Position numbers and translations under genes: made by a program. 64,000 nucleotides of DNA from Parvularcula maris (GTDB taxonomy: Bacteria > Pseudomonadota > Alphaproteobacteria > Caulobacterales > Parvularculaceae): the NCBI RefSeq assembly GCF_024505085.1, contig NZ_JANIBC010000011.1:1-64000 (forward strand), given 5' to 3'. Positions 25,150-33,224 of this stretch are shown here, in pieces. Numbering within the stretch: the first letter of the stretch is position 1; every line of letters begins with the position of its first letter. Below the pieces are notes generated by a model that was not told the origin of the DNA, made no database searches, and saw nothing but the letters and a program-made list of their open reading frames with translations.

Positions 25150-26285
25150 TTGGAAGGCCCTCGGTAGTAGCGCGGTTCGATGAAAGGTAGGCGGACGATC
25201 TCCGCCGGGTGAAGCTTGCCGCGGATGTCGAGATGGACTGTGCCCCCCTCCTCCGCATGTTGTCTTTGCACGTAGCCCATGGCGACGGGGCCGCCGACCG
25301 TGGGGCCGAAGCCGCCGGAGGTGACGCGGCCGATCGTGGTGCCGTCTTCCAGCTTAACCTCAGTGCCCTCGCGGGCAGGAGCGCGGCCCGAAGGTTTGAT
25401 GCCTACGCGGATCTCACCGCAGCCATTATTCAGCTCACGAAGCACCCGCTCGGCACCGGCGAAGCCGCCCTCTTCGCGGCGACGCTTGCCGAGCGCGAAG
25501 GTGAGGTTGGCGCCGACCGGCGAGGTCTCCGGCGTCATGTCGTGGCCGTAAAGACAGAGGCCTGCTTCAAGGCGCAGGCTGTCCCTCGCACCAAGGCCGA
25601 TGGGGGCGACGTCGTCATGGGCGAGGAGCTTCCGGGCCAGGGCGTCGGCGTCCTTGTTCGCCACGGAGATCTCGTAACCGTCCTCGCCCGTATAGCCGCA
25701 GCGGGAAAGCATGACGTTTGCGCCTGCGAGCTGGGTCACGCGGGCGGACATGAAGGGCATGGTGCTAGCTTCGGGATCGAGTTCGGCGATCACCTCATGC
25801 GCTTTGGGTCCCTGCAGCGCCAGAAGGCAGCGGTCCTTGACCGAGAGCGTTGCCCGTCCGCCGAGCTGTTTCTCAATATAGGCGTAGTCGGCATCCTTGC
25901 AGGCGGCGTTGACCACCAGGACGAGGTCGCCCGCGTGCCCGACTTCCTTAGGCAGGCGGGTGATCATCAGATCGTCCAGCACGCCGCCATCGTCAGCCAT
26001 CAAGAGCGTGTAGCGGATGCGTCCGTGGCCGAGCTTCCTGATCTCACCGGGGACGATCTCCTCAATCAGGGCAGCGACGTCCTCGTGGCTGCCGCCCTCG
26101 ACCGAAAGGACCGCCTGGCCCATATGGCTGACGTCGAAAAGGCCGGCCTTCTCACGGGTCCAGAGGTGCTCTTCCTTGACCCCCATGGGGTACTGCACAG
26201 GCATGTCGTAGCCGGCGAAGGGCACCATCTTGCCGCCGAGCTCGCGGTGCAGGCCATCTAGGGGAAGCTGTTTCAAATCGCTCAC
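25146..26285 (-). CDS. gcvT: Glycine cleavage system T protein (aminomethyltransferase)
   Basis: Transfers the methylene from aminomethyl-lipoyl-GcvH to tetrahydrofolate and releases ammonia. 379 residues. Landmarks are [55 protein letters not shown] and a C-terminal [16 protein letters not shown] chose GTG at 26285, seven bases after GGGAG, because the family starts here; the in-frame ATG at 26348 would extend into the riboswitch expression platform. First gene of the gcv operon, downstream of tandem glycine aptamers. Confidence 0.95.
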   Translation of the reverse strand: MSDLKQLPLDGLHRELGGKMVPFAGYDMPVQYPMGVKEEHLWTREKAGLFDVSHMGQAVLSVEGGSHEDVAALIEEIVPGEIRKLGHGRIRYTLLMADDGGVLDDLMITRLPKEVGHAGDLVLVVNAACKDADYAYIEKQLGGRATLSVKDRCLLALQGPKAHEVIAELDPEASTMPFMSARVTQLAGANVMLSRCGYTGEDGYEISVANKDADALARKLLAHDDVAPIGLGARDSLRLEAGLCLYGHDMTPETSPVGANLTFALGKRRREEGGFAGAERVLRELNNGCGEIRVGIKPSGRAPAREGTEVKLEDGTTIGRVTSGGFGPTVGGPVAMGYVQRQHAEEGGTVHLDIRGKLHPAEIVRLPFIEPRYYRGPSK

Positions 26286-26361
26286 GCGGGTCTCCCAAAG
26301 GCAGCGGGCGCGGCCCGCCTTACGGCCCCGGCTGTCCTCGCTCGTCATACCCATTCCGGAC

Positions 26362-26540
26362 ATGAAGAGCGCCTGAGAGATTCGGCAAGGGCTCGTTGCC
26401 CCCACTTGCTCCTTCGGCAGGGCATGCGCCCTTTTCCAGCCTGTACGAGACCCCGCCCGCGGTCCCTGGTGCCTGAGCGTTTCCGGGGTGGTTGCGCCTT
26501 CGGCCCCGCCATCAGTGGCGGCGTCTCCCGCGGGGGAGCC
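26362..26540 (-). promoter_or_regulatory. Tandem glycine riboswitch
   Basis: Two adjacent glycine aptamers on the gcvT coding strand. The 5' aptamer has GCCGAAGGCGCAA, then GGAAACGCTCAGGCACC with AGGGACCGC. The 3' aptamer has GCCGAAGGAGCAAG and GAATCTCTCAGGCGC. These are the conserved cores of the class. The interval to GTG 26285 contains GGCGGGC paired with GCCCG just before the GGGAG ribosome binding site, a candidate expression platform. Glycine binding is expected to turn on gcvT-gcvH and the downstream genes. Confidence 0.93.
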
Positions 26541-26567
26541 TGACCCATCGGGTCAGAGCGAAAGCTC
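26541..26567. other. Two abutting perfect hairpins beside the riboswitch
   Basis: TGACCCATCGGGTCA (6-bp arms, 3-base loop) directly followed by GAGCGAAAGCTC (4-bp stem with GAAA loop on the + strand). They lie just 5' of the first glycine aptamer on the - strand and between the divergent gcv and pmbA genes. Confidence 0.5.
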
Positions 26568-26628
26568 TGCGCCCAACACGCGCGAACGTCAACTTGTCAG
26601 ACGCTCGCCCCGCTACTAGGCCGCAGAT

Positions 26629-27969
26629 ATGGACCGATCCCCTCAAGACCTCCTCGCCTCCCTTTTAGGTAAAGCCAAGGCGCGCGGCGCCGATGCTGCC
26701 GATGCGCTCCTCTACAAGAGCCTCTCGGCGAGCGTACAAGTCCGCCTCGGCGAAACCGAGGAGGTGGAGCGGTCGGAGAATCAGGACCTCGGCCTGCGCG
26801 TCTTCATCGGCGATCGGCAGGCAACCGTGAGCTCGACAAGCTTCGCCGCGAGCGACCTCGACACGCTGGTCGAGCGGGCGGTGAAGATGGCGGAGCTGGC
26901 CCCGCCGGACCAGTATGCGGGCCTCGCGCCCGAGGACAGGCTCGCCAACGGCCCCTTCGCCGATCTCGAGCTGTCCGACGGTGAGGAGCCCGGCACCGAA
27001 GCCCTGACCGAGCGCGCCAAGCTCTGCGAGGACGCAGCGCGGGCCGTCGAGGGCGTCACCAACTCCTCCGGTGCTGGCGCGTCGGTCTCCTACGGCGAGA
27101 GCTTCTTTGCCACCTCGCACGGCTTCTTCGGCCGAAAGCATGGCGGCTCGCACTCGGTTGGTGTCTCGGTCCTCGCCGGAGAGGGCACGGGGATGGAGCG
27201 GGACTATGAGAGCGACGCTGCGGTTTTCCTCAGCGAGCTCCGCGACGCCGGTGATGTGGGCCGCGAGGCGGGAGAGCGGGCGGTCAAGCGCCTGAACCCG
27301 CGCAAGATGAAGAGCCAGATGGCTCCGGTCATCTTCGAGCAACGCCTGGCCTCTTCCCTCCTCGGCCCCCTGGCCGGGGCGGCCAATGGCGGCGCGGTGG
27401 CGCGGCGGACGACCTTCCTCCTCGGCAAGCTCGGCGAGCAGATCTTTCCAGAGAACGTGACCGTGCGCGACGATCCGCTGAGGAAGCGCGGCTTCGGCTC
27501 CAAGCCCTTCGATGGCGAGGGCGTGCCTTGCGAGGCTTTCGACCTCATCGAGAAGGGGCGGCTGACCCAGTGGTACCTCAACTCGGCCCAGGCACGTCAG
27601 TTGGAATTAGAAACCAACGGCCGGGCCAAGCGAGGCACGGGCGGCGCCCCCTCCTCCGGCCCCTCGAACCTCGACCTTCTGCCCGGCGAGCTGTCGCCCG
27701 AGGAGCTGATCCGCCAAGCGGGCACCGGGCTCTACGTCACCGACATGTTCGGCCCGCAGATCAACGGCAACACCGGCGACTACTCGGTGGGCTGCTCGGG
27801 CTATGCTATCGAGGGCGGCGAGATCGCCTACCCGGTCTCCGAGATCACCATCGCCGGGAACCTCCTCCAGATGTGGGGCTCGATCGTGGCTGGCAACGAC
27901 CTCAAGCGGAAGGGCTCGGTCAACGCGCCGACGCTGCTCATCGAGAAGATGACCATTGCCGGCAACTGA
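26629..27969 (+). CDS. pmbA: TldE/PmbA family metallopeptidase
   Basis: 446-residue TldD/PmbA family protein. The N-terminal domain has QVRLGETEEVERSENQDLGLRVF (about 36-58). The conserved C-terminal region includes NSSGAGASVSYGESFFATS and the YSVGCSGYAIEGGEIAYPVSEIT block near residues 385-410. With TldD it forms a heterodimeric protease involved in maturation of some microcins and in CcdA degradation; TldE itself usually lacks the zinc site. No tldD is in this window. It is divergent from the gcv operon and its end overlaps cysQ. Confidence 0.92.
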   Translation: MDRSPQDLLASLLGKAKARGADAADALLYKSLSASVQVRLGETEEVERSENQDLGLRVFIGDRQATVSSTSFAASDLDTLVERAVKMAELAPPDQYAGLAPEDRLANGPFADLELSDGEEPGTEALTERAKLCEDAARAVEGVTNSSGAGASVSYGESFFATSHGFFGRKHGGSHSVGVSVLAGEGTGMERDYESDAAVFLSELRDAGDVGREAGERAVKRLNPRKMKSQMAPVIFEQRLASSLLGPLAGAANGGAVARRTTFLLGKLGEQIFPENVTVRDDPLRKRGFGSKPFDGEGVPCEAFDLIEKGRLTQWYLNSAQARQLELETNGRAKRGTGGAPSSGPSNLDLLPGELSPEELIRQAGTGLYVTDMFGPQINGNTGDYSVGCSGYAIEGGEIAYPVSEITIAGNLLQMWGSIVAGNDLKRKGSVNAPTLLIEKMTIAGN

Positions 27970-28789
27970 CGCGGCGCCTTCCTTCGCCGAGGAGCGGGAC
28001 CTTCTGATCGGTGCCGCGGTCGAGGCTGGGCACGCCGTCATGCCGCTATGGCGGGACTGCTCCCTCAAGGTCTGGTCCAAGGAGGACGACAGCCCGGTCA
28101 GCGAGGCGGATATGCGCGCCGACCAGGTCCTGCGCGAGGCTATCATCTCAGAGGGCCGTGGGGATTACGGCTGGCTGTCCGAGGAAAGCTGGGACGGCGG
28201 AGCACACAGACCTGGCCGACGGACTTTCATCGTCGACCCCATCGACGGCACGCGGGCGTTCCTTAAAGGCGAGGACAGCTTCACCATCTGCCTCGCCGTC
28301 GAACAGGAGGGCGAGATCGTCGCTTCGGTCATCTACGCTCCGGCGCGGGAGGAGGTGTTCGCCGCCGCCCTCGGGGAGGGCGCGACGCTGAACGGCCAGC
28401 CGATCGAGGTGAGCTCGTGCCAGGGCCTCGAGGGCTGCCGGATGCTCGGCACCAAACGGATGTTCGGCCACCCGGACTGGCCTGAGCGCTGGCCGGAAAT
28501 GAGCATCGGCTACAAGAACTCGACCAGCTACCGCCTCGCCTGCATCGCCGCGGGGCGCTATGACGGCACGGTGGCCTTGACCCCCAAGCCGGACTGGGAC
28601 GCGGCGCCTGGCGCCTTGATCGCAGCGGAAGCGGGAGCACAGGTCTCGGACCATCTCGGCCGACCCTTCCGCTTCGACCGCCGCCCGCCAGAGCAACCGG
28701 GGCTTGTCTGCGCCGCCCCCGGTCTCTACCCGGAGATCATCGAGCGCCTGTCCCATCTGCCAGAGGATTTGCGCTCTCTATCCGTTTGA
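27956..28789 (+). CDS. cysQ: 3'(2'),5'-bisphosphate nucleotidase CysQ-like
   Basis: 277-residue inositol monophosphatase superfamily protein. Metal-site motifs are DSPVSEADMRAD (about 43-54), EES, DPIDGTRAFLKG (about 94-105) and WDAAPGALIAAEAG (about 218-231). CysQ removes the 3'-phosphate from PAP in sulfur assimilation. An inositol or histidinol phosphatase role is less likely because DPIDGT is followed by RAFLKG-E, as in CysQ. The start appears to be TTG at 27956, inside the pmbA 3' end, consistent with coupling. Confidence 0.82.
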   Translation: MPATDAAPSFAEERDLLIGAAVEAGHAVMPLWRDCSLKVWSKEDDSPVSEADMRADQVLREAIISEGRGDYGWLSEESWDGGAHRPGRRTFIVDPIDGTRAFLKGEDSFTICLAVEQEGEIVASVIYAPAREEVFAAALGEGATLNGQPIEVSSCQGLEGCRMLGTKRMFGHPDWPERWPEMSIGYKNSTSYRLACIAAGRYDGTVALTPKPDWDAAPGALIAAEAGAQVSDHLGRPFRFDRRPPEQPGLVCAAPGLYPEIIERLSHLPEDLRSLSV

Positions 28790-28799
28790 GGGGACCGAC

Positions 28800-29045
28800 A
28801 TGACCGCTGAACAACCGAAGCAGCTTCTCCACCTCGTCTTCGGGGGCGAGCTGACCGGTCCCCAGGAAGCCCGGTTCAAGGACCTCGACAAGCTCGACGT
28901 GGTCGGCATCTACCCCAACTACGCCGAGGCCGAGAAAGCCTGGCGCGGCAAAGCCCAAGCCACCGTCGACAGCGCCCATACGCGCTACTTCATCGTCCAT
29001 CTGCACGAGTTTCTCGATCCCGATGGGGATGGCTTGCTGGGTTAA
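28800..29045 (+). CDS. DUF4170 family protein
   Basis: 81-residue soluble protein. The hallmark is LLHLVFGGELTGPQEARFKDL followed by VVGIYPNYAEAEKAWRGKAQ and a closing YFIVHLHEFLDP, matching the short alphaproteobacterial DUF4170 family of unknown function. GAGGGGA precedes the ATG by six bases. It follows cysQ by ten bases and is probably its operon partner. Confidence 0.85.
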   Translation: MTAEQPKQLLHLVFGGELTGPQEARFKDLDKLDVVGIYPNYAEAEKAWRGKAQATVDSAHTRYFIVHLHEFLDPDGDGLLG

Positions 29046-29124
29046 CCGTAGGGCGGTCAGCGGCGAAGCCATTGGCCGCGTCGGCGCTTAGAAAGCGGCC
29101 AGCCTGTGGCTGACCGTCCTACGG
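29046..29124. repeat. Repeat family C, copy C2
   Basis: 79-bp inverted repeat: CCGTAGGGCGGTCAGC at the left and GCTGACCGTCCTACGG at the right, with inner ATTGGCCGC / GCGGCCAGCC. It begins at the base after the DUF4170 stop codon. Copy C1 abuts the der stop codon in the same way. Confidence 0.85.
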
Positions 29125-29162
29125 GGTGGGTCTCTCTTCCGACTGTCTCTTTCTGGCGCTCA

Positions 29163-29257
29163 CCACGGCGAAGACCGTGGTGCCCATCTCCTGCGTGTGT
29201 GTTCTCGTTCAGCCTTCAGGAGATGGGTCCCACGGTCTTCGCTGCGCTGCGCCGTGG
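29163..29257. repeat. Repeat family D, single copy
   Basis: 95-bp inverted repeat. The outer arms are CCACGGCG / CGCCGTGG; the inner 23-bp arms (29171-29193 and 29217-29239) match except for two positions and contain CCCATCTCCTG / CAGGAGATGGG. It resembles family A in design but not in sequence. Confidence 0.8.
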
Positions 29258-29292
29258 AAATCTAAGCAAGTTGGGTAGCGTCCAGCACCTGT

Positions 29293-29425
29293 AGCTGCCC
29301 CCTCCGCCCTTTGGGCACCTCCCCCAATCCATGGGGGGGGGGGGGGGGGGGGGAAGCAGAACTCAGCGCCGCTCGCAGTCTCGCTCCCCCACCCCGTGGG
29401 GGAGCTGCCGATAGGCTAAGGATGC
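29293..29425. repeat. Repeat family B, copy B5, with a 21-G tract
   Basis: The left half, CCTCCGCCCTTTGGGCACC, is followed by CTCCCCCAATCCAT and then an uninterrupted run of 21 G (29333-29353) where other copies have about five. The right half ends CTGCCGATAGGCTAAGG. Confidence 0.85.
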
Positions 29426-29482
29426 CGGGCGCTGCCCCCGGAAACACTGTGCGTTCAGATGGTTAAAAGGTTGGCAGCCGAC

Positions 29483-29719
29483 CTAGGCTTCGACCGGCTG
29501 GAGCTCCTGCCAGCCTTTACGGCGGCGGGTTTTGGGGTCGTAGGTGACGCTTGCCGCTAGGAGAAGGGGCAGGCTGATGATGAGCAGCGTCACGAAGAGA
29601 AGGGTCGCAAGACCGGCGCCGAAGGTCACGACGAACGAGCTGAGAAAAGCCTGAAGTCGTCCTTGGTGGACGGCGAGGTGGTTGTCCGGGACGATGGTCA
29701 GGTCGGCGGTCATTCCCAT
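29483..29719 (-). CDS. Small membrane protein
   Basis: 78 residues from ATG 29719. The hydrophilic N-terminus (MTADLTIVPDNHLAVHQGRL) precedes a long hydrophobic region of about 37 residues (AFLSSFVVTFGAGLATLL and on), probably two helices or one helical hairpin. A basic tail with KTRRRKGW follows. No family recognised. A start further upstream (29791) would add 24 residues. It stands alone between repeats and the peroxiredoxin gene. Confidence 0.6.
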   Translation of the reverse strand: MGMTADLTIVPDNHLAVHQGRLQAFLSSFVVTFGAGLATLLFVTLLIISLPLLLAASVTYDPKTRRRKGWQELQPVEA

Positions 29720-29824
29720 GATGAGAGCAAACACCGTGCCGTTTGAAAAGTCCTTAGATGCCGCAAGGAGAACCGCACCTTTCCGCACCATCGGAAGCGG
29801 AAAGCGGCAGGAACCTTGAGGTTT

Positions 29825-29852
29825 GGGCCGAAAGCTCGGTTGGTTTCGGCCC
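29825..29852. terminator. Strong hairpin 3' of the peroxiredoxin gene
   Basis: GGGCCGAAA (29825-29833) and TTTCGGCCC (29844-29852) form a perfect 9-bp stem with a 10-base loop, 11 bp past the stop codon of the peroxiredoxin on its strand. There is no U-tract on either side, so it may protect the 3' end or work with Rho instead of acting as an intrinsic terminator. Confidence 0.5.
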
Positions 29853-29863
29853 GCAGAACTAGG

Positions 29864-30340
29864 TTACAGGTTCGCCAGAACGTGTTCGGCCGAGGACACT
29901 TCGAAGGCGCCAGGCTCTTCGACGAAGACTTCGCGGACCTTGGTGCCGTCGAGGATCATCGCGAAGCGCTGTGACCTCTTGCCCATGCCGTAGGCCTCGC
30001 CGTCCATGGTCAGGCCTAGCTTCTCGGCGAACTCGCCATTGCCGTCGGCCAGCATGACGATGTCGCCCGCATCGGCGCTTTCGCCCCAGGCCTGCATGAC
30101 GAAGGCGTCGTTCACGGACATGCAGACGACCTGGTCGACACCCTTGTCCTTCAGCGCGTCCTTTTTCTCCACGAAACCAGGAAGATGCTTCGCCGAACAG
30201 GTAGGGGTGAATGCTCCGGGCACGGCGAAGAGGACGGTGGTCTTGCCGTCCAGGAGCTCGCTGGTCTTGACCGGGGCAGGACCGTCCTGGGTGGCGCGGA
30301 AGAGTTGGATGTCGGGTACGGATTGATCTTTTTCGATCAT
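29864..30340 (-). CDS. Peroxiredoxin, Prx5-type
   Basis: 158-residue thiol peroxidase of the AhpC/TSA-Prx5 group. It reduces hydroperoxides in the cytosol using glutaredoxin or thioredoxin as donor. The peroxidatic Cys48 lies in PGAFTPTCSAKHLPGF. The only other cysteine, near residue 73 (VVCMSVND), is in the position seen in Prx5-like 1-Cys enzymes. Other landmarks are MQAWGESADAGDIVMLADGNGEF and YGMGKRSQRFAMILD. Start at ATG 30340 matches the family (MIEKDQSVPDIQL). Confidence 0.93.
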   Translation of the reverse strand: MIEKDQSVPDIQLFRATQDGPAPVKTSELLDGKTTVLFAVPGAFTPTCSAKHLPGFVEKKDALKDKGVDQVVCMSVNDAFVMQAWGESADAGDIVMLADGNGEFAEKLGLTMDGEAYGMGKRSQRFAMILDGTKVREVFVEEPGAFEVSSAEHVLANL

Positions 30341-30478
30341 GCTTGACCTCATCGGCGTTGCGGCGTGTTGACGCAAAATGCGGCAGGAACGCTAGGTTTC
30401 AATCCCTTGGCACAGGTAGCGCGGGACCGTGAAGACCTGAAACAGGAACATTGCATCATCCCTGCTATTGTCCACGGT

Positions 30479-31081
30479 ATGACCCATGCCGTACCGCCCT
30501 GTTTCGATCAGTCCAAGCGCCTAGTCGGTCGTGCGCTGATCGCCATGCCGCATCTGGAGGATACGCCCTTCTCCAAGACGGTGTCGCTGGTTTGCAGCCA
30601 CGACGACACCCATGCGTTCGGCGTGGTAATCAACAAGCCGATGGCGGGTGTCATGGTAGGCGAAGTGGTGGCGGAGATGGGGATCGACGCGGACCAGGAA
30701 ACCCAGGCGCAGCCGGTGTTCTTCGGCGGTCCTGTGGACCTTCAGCGCGGCGCCGTGCTGCACACGTTAGATTTTCTCCGTGCGGAGACAGTTCCCGTAA
30801 CCGACAAGATCGGTCTGACCGCCACGAAGGAGGCCCTTCAGATCATCGCTTCGTCCGCCCGTGCGCCGAAGAAATGGATGCTGATCATGGGGCATGCCGG
30901 ATGGGAAGGCGGGCAGCTCGAGAACGAGATCAAGCGCAACGACTGGCTCAGCACCAGCGCGACGCCGGAGCTGGTCTTCGGCAATCCGACGGAAACCTGG
31001 GGAGAGGCGATGAGCGAGATCGGCATCTCCGACCTCGGCATGTTCGATGCGAACGACAGCCCGGTGGCGCGGCCGAACTGA
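30479..31081 (+). CDS. YqgE/AlgH family protein
   Basis: 200 residues with the YqgE/AlgH signatures LIAMPHLEDTPFSKTVSLVC, DTHAFGVVINKPMAG, QPVFFGGPVDLQRGAVLH and a central GHAGWEGGQLENEIKRNDWL. The biochemical role is unknown; in Pseudomonas AlgH was described as a regulator of alginate genes. The ATG at 30479 matches the family N-terminus. Divergent from the peroxiredoxin and convergent with the following - strand gene. Confidence 0.92.
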   Translation: MTHAVPPCFDQSKRLVGRALIAMPHLEDTPFSKTVSLVCSHDDTHAFGVVINKPMAGVMVGEVVAEMGIDADQETQAQPVFFGGPVDLQRGAVLHTLDFLRAETVPVTDKIGLTATKEALQIIASSARAPKKWMLIMGHAGWEGGQLENEIKRNDWLSTSATPELVFGNPTETWGEAMSEIGISDLGMFDANDSPVARPN

Positions 31082-31093
31082 TTCGGCTGCGAA

Positions 31094-33142
31094 TTAGCGA
31101 AGCGAGCCGACCTTGCTGCTTACTCCGCCATCGGATGTTCTGGTGAAGTTGCCCCCTGCCGGAAGGAAGAGACCCGCAAAGCTCGATCCGCCCGCATAGC
31201 TGGCTCCCGACAGCCGAACTTCGGAGGCGAGATCGTCCGTGTCTACCTCGCGGACCGTGACCGGCAGCGAGAAGCGGCGTTCGATCTCCTCCAGCGGGTT
31301 TTTCTTTTTCGCCTTGCGCCCGGTGACCTTGGATGCGCCGATCCAGACGCCGTCGGCGTCGAGGTTCTTGATCGGCTTGGCGCGGCTGTTGTCAAGGATC
31401 ACCGCCACATCGGCCCCGGCGAGGTGAAGGTCACCGGCGATCTTGCCGAAAGCCTTCGCCTCGCGCGGCAGCGGCATGACGAGCCCGACGATCACGGCGC
31501 CCTTAGGCAGCTCGTTCTCCCGGATGGTCTTGCCCACGGCGGCGGCGACAATACCGGGCCGCACGCCCAGGCCGTGCCCGTCGACCAGCAGCTTCGCATC
31601 GGCCCTGCCGCCGTCGATCATGGCACGGAGCATCGTTCCTGCGCGAAGGATCGCCGCCCGTGCCTCCTCGCCGTTCAGTGCACGGCCCGGGGCGAGCTCG
31701 ATTCCCGCCGCCTCCTCCGAGCGGAGGTCGGAGATGGCGCGGAACGTGCCTGAAGGCAGGCTGCCCGTGTCGATGGGCGCGGCCTTGGGCAGGGTCTTCT
31801 TCTGCGAAACGTCTGTGAGATGCGCGTCGATCCGTAGGAGAATGCCGTCATGGTCGACCTTGCGGCGGCCCTCCAAGGTGAAGCGCGCCTTCTCGGTCTC
31901 GAGATCGACGGTGAAGGGACCGGACTGGGGCTCGCTGCCGCCGAGAACGTGCTCATCGAACTCGGGAAGCACCGCCGCGTCGATCAGCTCGCGCATACCT
32001 TCGGGGGTGAGATCGGAAGACTGGGAGGCGCCGAGGGCCGAGAGCACCTCTTCGCCGCAGCGCACTTCGGGGTTGGCGAGCCCATCCCAGACATACTCGT
32101 CAGCGGCTGCTTCGAGCACCTCGCCGGTCTCCTCCCGCCAGTGGTTCGAAGCGGTATCCGCTGCGGCCCCTGCCGCGAAAGGAGAGGGCTCGTCGTGGAA
32201 GGCGGGTTCTTCCGCTTCGAAACCGGCTTCCTGTTCTGCGGCAGCGGCGAAGGTCGGAACCGGTGAGAGATCCTGCGGCGCTTCGAAGACCGGCGCCTCG
32301 TGCTGAGGGGGCTCGTCGAAGGTTGCCGGCTCGTTGGTCCAGACAGGTTGGGGGTCGGGGCTGCGGAAGATACCGGCGTTGGAGGGAGCATCCGGCTCGT
32401 CGCCGAAGAGGGAGGCTGGGACGTAGCCGGGCTGCTCTTTGTGGCGGCGGGGTCTCGTCTCGATCCGGTGCTCGTCGGCGAGAAACGGCGCGGCGAGCGC
32501 GGCCAGGAGGATGCCCCCCGTGATGAGGAGGGAGGGGAAGGCTGCCGGAACGACACCGCGGAGATAGGGCACCGCCTCGTCCGTCATCAGCGCGGCGGAG
32601 AGGACGGCGATGATGACGCCGATGCCGAGGATGGCCTTGCCCTTCGGGTCTCGGATCATCGCGTAGAGAAGGAGAAGCCCGGAGAGCGCTGCCGAGCCCA
32701 GCATGGCGAGCCTGGCTTCGGCGCCGTAGGGCTTGTCGAGCATGACCGCGCCGGCGAGGGCCAGGAGGATGCCGATCACCACGATGGAGAGCCCGGCGAT
32801 GACCACGTTCTCACGCCCGGTATGGAGCACGGCATTGGTGAAGACGAGGAGCGCGCTGGCGGTCAGCGCGCCGAGAAGGACCTTCGTGTCCGGGGTCAGA
32901 AAGTCGAGAAGGCCGAAGAGAAGCGCCTGGGACAGACCCGTGAGCACTAGGAGCGCGAACCCCGCCGTGGCGGTGCCCGACCGTTTGAACACCATGGTGC
33001 CGAGGGACAGCAGCGCCCCGCCAGCCAGGGAGGCCAGCACGATGGTCTGGATGAGGGCGAAGCCCTCAGGATCCATGGCCGCTTGCCGGGCCAGCCCGGC
33101 TGCGTACCGATCGAACGAGAAGGCGTCGCTCCAGCCGCCCAT
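31094..33142 (-). CDS. Polytopic membrane protein with PAS-like and degenerate EAL-like domains
   Basis: 682 residues. The N-terminal third has about seven hydrophobic helices. A low-complexity acidic linker follows (about 235-355, rich in Pro, Glu and Ala). A PAS-like segment ends with RFTLEGRRKVDHDGILLRID. The C-terminal region has the layout of an EAL domain: an AAILRAGTMLRAMID helix, LLVDGHGLGVRPGIVAAAVG, then LHLAGADVAVILDNSRAKPI where EAL proteins have GxxxALDDFG, and LDADGVWIGASK in the DxIKID position. The catalytic EAL and DDFG acidic residues are not preserved, so c-di-GMP hydrolysis is unlikely; ligand sensing is possible. Start ATG 33142 is preferred to GTG 33154. Confidence 0.65.
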   Translation of the reverse strand: MGGWSDAFSFDRYAAGLARQAAMDPEGFALIQTIVLASLAGGALLSLGTMVFKRSGTATAGFALLVLTGLSQALLFGLLDFLTPDTKVLLGALTASALLVFTNAVLHTGRENVVIAGLSIVVIGILLALAGAVMLDKPYGAEARLAMLGSAALSGLLLLYAMIRDPKGKAILGIGVIIAVLSAALMTDEAVPYLRGVVPAAFPSLLITGGILLAALAAPFLADEHRIETRPRRHKEQPGYVPASLFGDEPDAPSNAGIFRSPDPQPVWTNEPATFDEPPQHEAPVFEAPQDLSPVPTFAAAAEQEAGFEAEEPAFHDEPSPFAAGAAADTASNHWREETGEVLEAAADEYVWDGLANPEVRCGEEVLSALGASQSSDLTPEGMRELIDAAVLPEFDEHVLGGSEPQSGPFTVDLETEKARFTLEGRRKVDHDGILLRIDAHLTDVSQKKTLPKAAPIDTGSLPSGTFRAISDLRSEEAAGIELAPGRALNGEEARAAILRAGTMLRAMIDGGRADAKLLVDGHGLGVRPGIVAAAVGKTIRENELPKGAVIVGLVMPLPREAKAFGKIAGDLHLAGADVAVILDNSRAKPIKNLDADGVWIGASKVTGRKAKKKNPLEEIERRFSLPVTVREVDTDDLASEVRLSGASYAGGSSFAGLFLPAGGNFTRTSDGGVSSKVGSLR

Positions 33143-33224
33143 AGTCACCACCACCCCGATAGTTATGCCCTAACAGTAAGCTGTAGCTGAATTGGTCATC
33201 AAAGCAAGATGTACGCCATTTCAG

